Positions 59,374 to 64,000 of a stretch of 64,000 nucleotides of DNA are shown piece by piece. Numbering within the stretch: position 1 is the first letter of the stretch; each line of letters opens with the position of its first letter. Where the stretch lies: positions 1 through 64,000 of the forward strand of contig JAQFVV010000551.1 of the NCBI GenBank assembly GCA_028023455.1, in the 5' to 3' direction. The stretch comes from Epiperipatus broadwayi (lineage: Eukaryota; Onychophora; Udeonychophora; Euonychophora; Peripatidae). The position numbers and the translations under genes were made by a program. Under the pieces are notes generated by a model. That model worked only from the letters and a program-made list of their open reading frames with translations, was not told the DNA's origin and did no database searches.

Positions 59374-59735
59374 CCAAATTCTTCATACAGTAATGCCACC
59401 TGCAGGCCTTCATGATCAATGGATGCAGGAAGGTTTGTGCATAAAATCTCTATCTAGTGCCAAGTCATCCAGTATTCCCAAGACTAGTTTCTGGCTTACA
59501 ACTTCCATCAACAAAGAGCCTTGGATCTGAAAACATTGCATCTAGATCTTAGGATCCTAAGATCTAGGTGCAGTGCTCTCAAATCCAACGCTCTTCACTG
59601 ATGAAAGCCACAATCTAGAAACTAGTCTGAGAATATTGGATGAGAAGGCACTAGATAGGGATTTTATGTACAAACCTTTCTGCATCCATTGATTATGAAG
59701 GCTTGCACTTGGTGGCACTACTTTATGGAGAACTT
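59374..59735. repeat. Large near-palindrome, about 181-bp arms without loop
   Basis: The two halves are inverse complements about a centre between 59554 and 59555. The central 26 bp are a perfect palindrome whose half-site reads CTAGATCTTAGGA. Outer matches include ATGCCACC against GGTGGCAC and GGCCTTCATGATCAATGGAT against ATCCATTGATTATGAAGGCT. Mismatches are scattered at roughly 10-15%. No coding sequence or flanking target duplication was found. A fold-back MITE or head-to-head dimer is likely. Confidence 0.93.
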
Positions 59736-60681
59736 GCTACTCTTACTAGCAGCATGTGTACGCATATGAAATGGCGATCGTGTGATGTTCTGATGGCATT
59801 ATTAGATCAATTCATAACTTGATTACAGACAATGTTTTTAATTAAAAAATCTTTGATGATTCTATGTTGGCACTTAGAGGTATTGCCATAAAACCAGGGC
59901 TATGAGAATTGATACAAAAAGCAACTACCAGAAACAAGCTGATAGTCTTATAAATGAAAAAAAATTCAAACGCTTTATAAAAAAAAAATATAAATAAGAC
60001 AATTTTACCTAAATATTTTCCATATAATTATGAAAATCATACATTAAAAATAATTGTACTGTATTTACTTCCATTTACTTTCAATGCTTTTCTTTATCAT
60101 TTTTGAAGAAAATGCTATAAATAAGATTGGAATAAAAACAATTTACCAATCGACAGATAAAGTTTCAATACCATTGATATAAACATCACCATAAATGTTA
60201 ATGAGCACAATTACATCAATAAGCTAATTCAGATAAAAGTTAAGTAATATTTAAATTTTAGTTAAAAACTTTATCGTAAAAGTTCATTAAATTTTAAATA
60301 AGCACACATTGTGCTTTTCACCTTAGTAAAAACAGTTTAAATAGGAAAAGAATCTGTTTTGGGAATAACTTATTAATAACATTTATTAACCAGGAATGCA
60401 AAATGATGCAGGTAGAATGCCCTTAAGCCAGATTAAGATTCAAAAACTTGGTTCATCCAGTTATAGTTATGATGGTCTACAGTTTATTAAACATTATAAA
60501 TTTAGGTCTTTTATCTCTAAGGAAATGTAAACAAATTAAAGTGATCTCACCTAAGTGTAATTAAATTCTAGATCAACTCATCTAACATAAATGAATATGT
60601 TCAGTCCTGATTCAACAGACAGGAAATCAAAGTCATTGATTCATTGTTTACTATGGTAACCAATAATAAAATATACTAACT
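59736..60681. other. AT-rich gene-less stretch
   Basis: Nothing is recognised. The last eight bases (60674-60681) are the left target duplication of the hAT-type MITE. Confidence 0.4.
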
Positions 60682-61083
60682 CAGGGGTCCCCAACCCTAT
60701 GCCCGCAGGCACCATGGCGCCCGCAGACCATTTTATGTGCGCCGGTTGCTATCCGAAAAACACAATAAAAAATTATTTATCTGATACAAATAAATTTAAT
60801 TTTTAAATTTTTTTATAAATTATTGTATTATATTGCAATCAAATTGTAGAGCATACTATACTTTTACAGAGTAAAAATATAAACATTAATTATATGTTGA
60901 AATTTTATTTTTGAAATAAATATTTTTTTGTACATTATGTGTATTATTAACAATATCCAACTATAAATTTACATTGAAAAAATAAATGGTGCCCGCCATC
61001 TGGTTGAAAAAAATAAATGGTGCCCATCACCTGGCCGGTATTATAGAATGTACTCTTAAGTGCAAAAAGATTGGGGACCCCTG
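60682..61083. mobile_element. hAT-type MITE, 402 bp
   Basis: CAGGGGTCCCCAA at the left end is matched inversely by TTGGGGACCCCTG at the right end. An exact 8-bp duplication TACTAACT flanks the element (60674-60681 and 61084-61091). The CAG...CTG termini and 8-bp duplication are diagnostic of the hAT superfamily. The ends are richer in G+C (GCCCGCAGGCACCATGGCGC near the left) and the middle is AT-rich without open frame. Near the right end AAATAAATGGTGCCC is duplicated with a 33-bp period (60981 and 61014). It would need a transposase supplied from elsewhere. An exact, undecayed duplication suggests a fairly young insertion. Confidence 0.95.
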
Positions 61084-61091
61084 TACTAACT

Positions 61092-63031
61092 AGATAACCA
61101 ATGATAAAAGATATTAATTAGTGTAAAAATTCATTTGATTTATAGCACTGAAATAAAAGGGAGTAGGAATTAGTTTTCTATCTGCAACATATTAGTAGAA
61201 GAATGTCATTGTAGTAAAAACGTTTAACTTGTATTTAATTCACAAAGTCAGTATACCAATGATATTTAGTATGATGTATAAGTGGAAATGGGCAATCAGT
61301 GTACATGTTATATGATAAAAGTATCTATTAGGCACAAAACTAGCATAAAAAGTTTACTATGGTCGTCACTTAAACAAATTTATAAATGTTATGAAGTTTT
61401 ATTGTGAATTAAATAAAAGCTTTATATTGTAGTAATGATTTTATCTGTATATAATATACAATATTGTTGACAATGAGAATGAGATGAATGAAATCCATAG
61501 GACTTGAGAGATGCAGATTTGATCTCAGTTTAAGTTATTGATTGGGCAATAGTGTGACATCTATTGTTATAAAATGAATTTGTTGTTCAAAAAATAATGT
61601 GGCAGATATTATCAGAAAACTTAGTGTCTGCCTAAAATTATGAAAACTGCTTTTAAAGTAAAGAAAAATATAGTGAATACCCCTCAAACTCAAATTGCAG
61701 GCATTTCTTGAATAGAATCTCTTGAAGAGTTTGATCAAATTGTCTCAGAAGATAGAAGACATACCTGGAAAGTCTTCATTCTTTCATGGATTCCAATTAA
61801 GTAAAATCCAAATGGATGTTGGCTATGCTGGTGAACATGCATTGGTCTATTGCTGATCAGATTTTATGCCTATAGTCAGTGTCTTCAAATTCTTTGTAAC
61901 TAAAGTTTAAGAAAAGCATTACTAAATTTACATTTTAACTTGAAGTCATTAATTATAATACAAAAGTATAAGTTTAATGAATACAATCAAATGGAGGGTG
62001 GAAATGTTGAATAGATGATCTTTCAAGACAGGCTTTGACCTGTGATTTTAAAGATTGTTTTAGAGAGTGCTTAGATATAATTTCATCTGCGATATGTGGA
62101 ATCGCAAACTATGAATCCCAATACATTTGAGTCAGTTGTGTTCCAAGCATTCCTGGAAGAGGATATGACCAAATAGATAAAACCTTTGTTTAAAGTAAAA
62201 GTTCAAAATAAATGTTTCAACAAAACAAAGTCAAAAAACAAATGTTTAATACCATATATAAGCAATATGCAAAAGCACAGCCATAAAATGAGCAAAAGAC
62301 TTGTTATTATTGTAACAGAATTAACAGTCATTTAGCATCACATTAAATACAATATTATCATTTCTATCAATAAAATGGATACATTAAGATTACCTTTTTA
62401 TTATAAAAATCCAGATAATAGTAGCTTACATAATAAAAAACAAAGCAGTTGCCTAACAGAGATTTTAATGTCAAAAGTATCATCATTTAAAATGTAAATC
62501 ACCATTAATAACACTTCTATAAGAATGCTGGCTGGCATTATTTCTGTTGTCTTAGTCATTTCAAAAAAGTATTGGATAAAACTAAATGAAGATCAGAATA
62601 CAGTTCTCCTATTAACAGTTAAATTGTTATGTTTATCAGAGCAATTTAATTAAGCTTTTGAGAAAAACAAAAGAAATTGTTCAAAAAGTCTTTAAATGCT
62701 TGTAGTTGCCATTACTAATATCTTGTAAAGAGGTTATTATCAAAATATACTCATTCATTTATATACAAATAAATGTATAAAGCCACTAGCTGTCCACATT
62801 GTTTTTTGTATTAAGAACTAAAGTTACTAAACATTGGATCTAAATACCATTGGGATTACAAAATCAATATCACATTTCATATTGATTATACCTATGTACT
62901 TCTTATTGAAAAGAAGAGAGAAATACTAATTGCAGCAATTAACAATAATAATAATAAGTATGGCCATAAAATTTGTGAAGTTTTGTGATAACTATACAAA
63001 TTAATCTGGTAATCACAAATACTGCACCTGG
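61092..63031. other. AT-rich gene-less stretch
   Basis: No gene recognised. The 67-codon minus frame at 61535-61738 has no motif. A TTTAGTATGATG-like texture and short AAT runs only. Confidence 0.4.
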
Positions 63032-63062
63032 ATTGTTGTTGTCATCATCATCATCATCATCA

Positions 63063-63106
<44 letters not shown>

Positions 63107-63162
63107 GTTGTTGTTGTTGTTGTTGTTATTATTGTTGTTGTTGTTGTGGTTGTTGTTGTTGT
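63032..63162. repeat. Compound trinucleotide microsatellite (TCA)n(TTA)n(TTG)n
   Basis: A short TTG run is followed by about eight TCA, about fifteen TTA/ATT and about fifteen TTG units, with a few interruptions such as TTGTGG near 63147. The homology with the repeat copy at 14045 starts immediately after it. At the other locus the corresponding position holds only a short T-rich stretch. Confidence 0.95.
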
Positions 63163-63860
63163 AAATTAGGTAGACTTTATCTTAGGAATAAGAGTATGTC
63201 TCTTCATATTTTCAATAGGATGCCATTCATTGTTTATTAACTTATAAATAAATAAAAAAGTGAAAATTTTAATATCTAATGAAGAATTCTGAGATCTTAT
63301 TATCATAATTAGTGACCAAAAAGAAATGATTTTTAGCAGAAGAAATTATTTTGAAAATTAAAGTGGCAGAAATAAAACTTAAGAAACATTATTATCTTTA
63401 TCAATAGTTTTGAATTGTGAATTAGATCATTGCAATAAAATGGTGAGAATAGTGGTGGTGAGGTGTGTAATTAATTATATTGGAAGGGGTATAAAAATAT
63501 ATTATGGAAAAAAAAAATCTTAACTACTCTTTGGTATGTGCTTTAGTGAGTAGAGAGTTCTCTTAAAATTTTTTAACTGTGAATTAGCATATTTATAACA
63601 TTTAATTATTATTATCCTTACCCCTATGGTTCTTTTTATTATAGCATATCATATATAGGAGAATACTGAGCCTGGTCTATTATGGTTACAAATTGGTAAT
63701 CATCATCCTCTTGAGAAATTCTTTTAATTTGTTTTGCTTGGAGAAAGCATTTGTGATTTTTGATCATTTTATCTTTAATTGTTTTTATTTTGTTCACATT
63801 TATAGGTTATAATTGATATTACAATTTCTTTGATCTTGGACCAGATGAAATTTGCATTAA
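63163..63860 (+). repeat. Dispersed repeat family X, copy 2
   Basis: Same orientation and landmark order as 14045-14760: TAGACTTTATCTTAGGAATA, AGAGTATGTCTCTTCATATT, ATTCATTG, a GAGATCTTA block, GAAATTATTTTGAAAATTAA, and later TATTATCCTTACCCCTATGG. Similarity fades after about 63700. Sequence between 63861 and 64000 has no recognised content. Confidence 0.6.
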
Positions 63861-64000
63861 TTGGCATTAGTGTTTTTAAAAATTATTTGATTTTCTCTGG
63901 ACAGAGTCCTGTGTCACATTATTAATTCTTGTTGTTGAGGTATTGGATGTCTGGGTGATATGAATGTACCTAGAGTTCGTTTTTAGTTGCCTTGTTGTTC

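Noticed and set aside
1-64000. Host protein-coding genes with exons
   Set aside because: No exon with family resemblance and splice signals could be supported; every recognisable protein motif belongs to a transposable element.

Overview
This window looks like non-coding DNA from a very AT-rich animal genome (roughly a quarter G+C by eye). Nothing in it looks bacterial: there are no operons and no long open frames. What can be recognised is a mosaic of decayed animal-type transposable elements: Ty3/gypsy LTR retrotransposons, a Penelope-like element with a GIY-YIG endonuclease, an RTE-type LINE, a Merlin (IS1016/ISXO2-like) DNA transposon, a hAT-type MITE, and a repeat with a tRNA-like promoter region. 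The combination suits an invertebrate such as a mollusc. The exact lineage cannot be read from the sequence, and a cephalopod is only a guess. I see no intact host gene. Nearly every open frame over 60 codons is either a chance AT-rich frame or an antisense or broken piece of a transposon.

Layout, left to right. 1-3.5 kb is unannotatable AT-rich DNA. 4-8.1 kb is a minus-strand Ty3/gypsy relic (gag, protease, RT, RNase H, integrase). 9.5-17.7 kb holds minisatellites, a 38-bp perfect palindrome, one copy of a repeat seen again at 63 kb, and two unexplained G+C-enriched blocks. 17,792-19,531 is a complete but dead Merlin transposon with a 9-bp target duplication, inserted in a minisatellite. 21-22.9 kb is a minus-strand retrotransposon gag relic with a charged, repetitive N-terminal part. 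24.6-26.1 kb is a Penelope-like element flanked by inverted copies of its own 3' end. 27-30 kb carries several copies of a tRNA-like dispersed repeat. 30,610-35,630 is a full-length, two-LTR Ty3/gypsy element with PBS, polypurine tract and degenerate gag-pol. 36.8-45 kb has hairpins, a second Penelope nuclease fragment joined to the fullest copy of the tRNA-like repeat, and a minus-strand gag relic with two zinc knuckles. 45.7-46.9 kb is a G+C-richer LTR-like block. 51,432-53,531 is a 2.1-kb element with long inverted arms and an 8-bp target duplication, but no recognisable transposase. 55.7-57.9 kb is an RTE-like LINE relic. 59.37-59.74 kb is a large near-palindrome. 60,682-61,083 is a 402-bp hAT MITE with an 8-bp target duplication. 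A compound trinucleotide microsatellite lies at 63.0-63.2 kb.

No set of genes here works together as a host pathway. The functional logic is that of transposition (transposase with TIRs, LTR-PBS-gag-pol-PPT-LTR, RT with endonuclease), and every protein-coding element has disabling changes. The best observations are the exact boundaries with target duplications of four elements, the long-armed foldback element, and the Penelope relics with their associated repeats.
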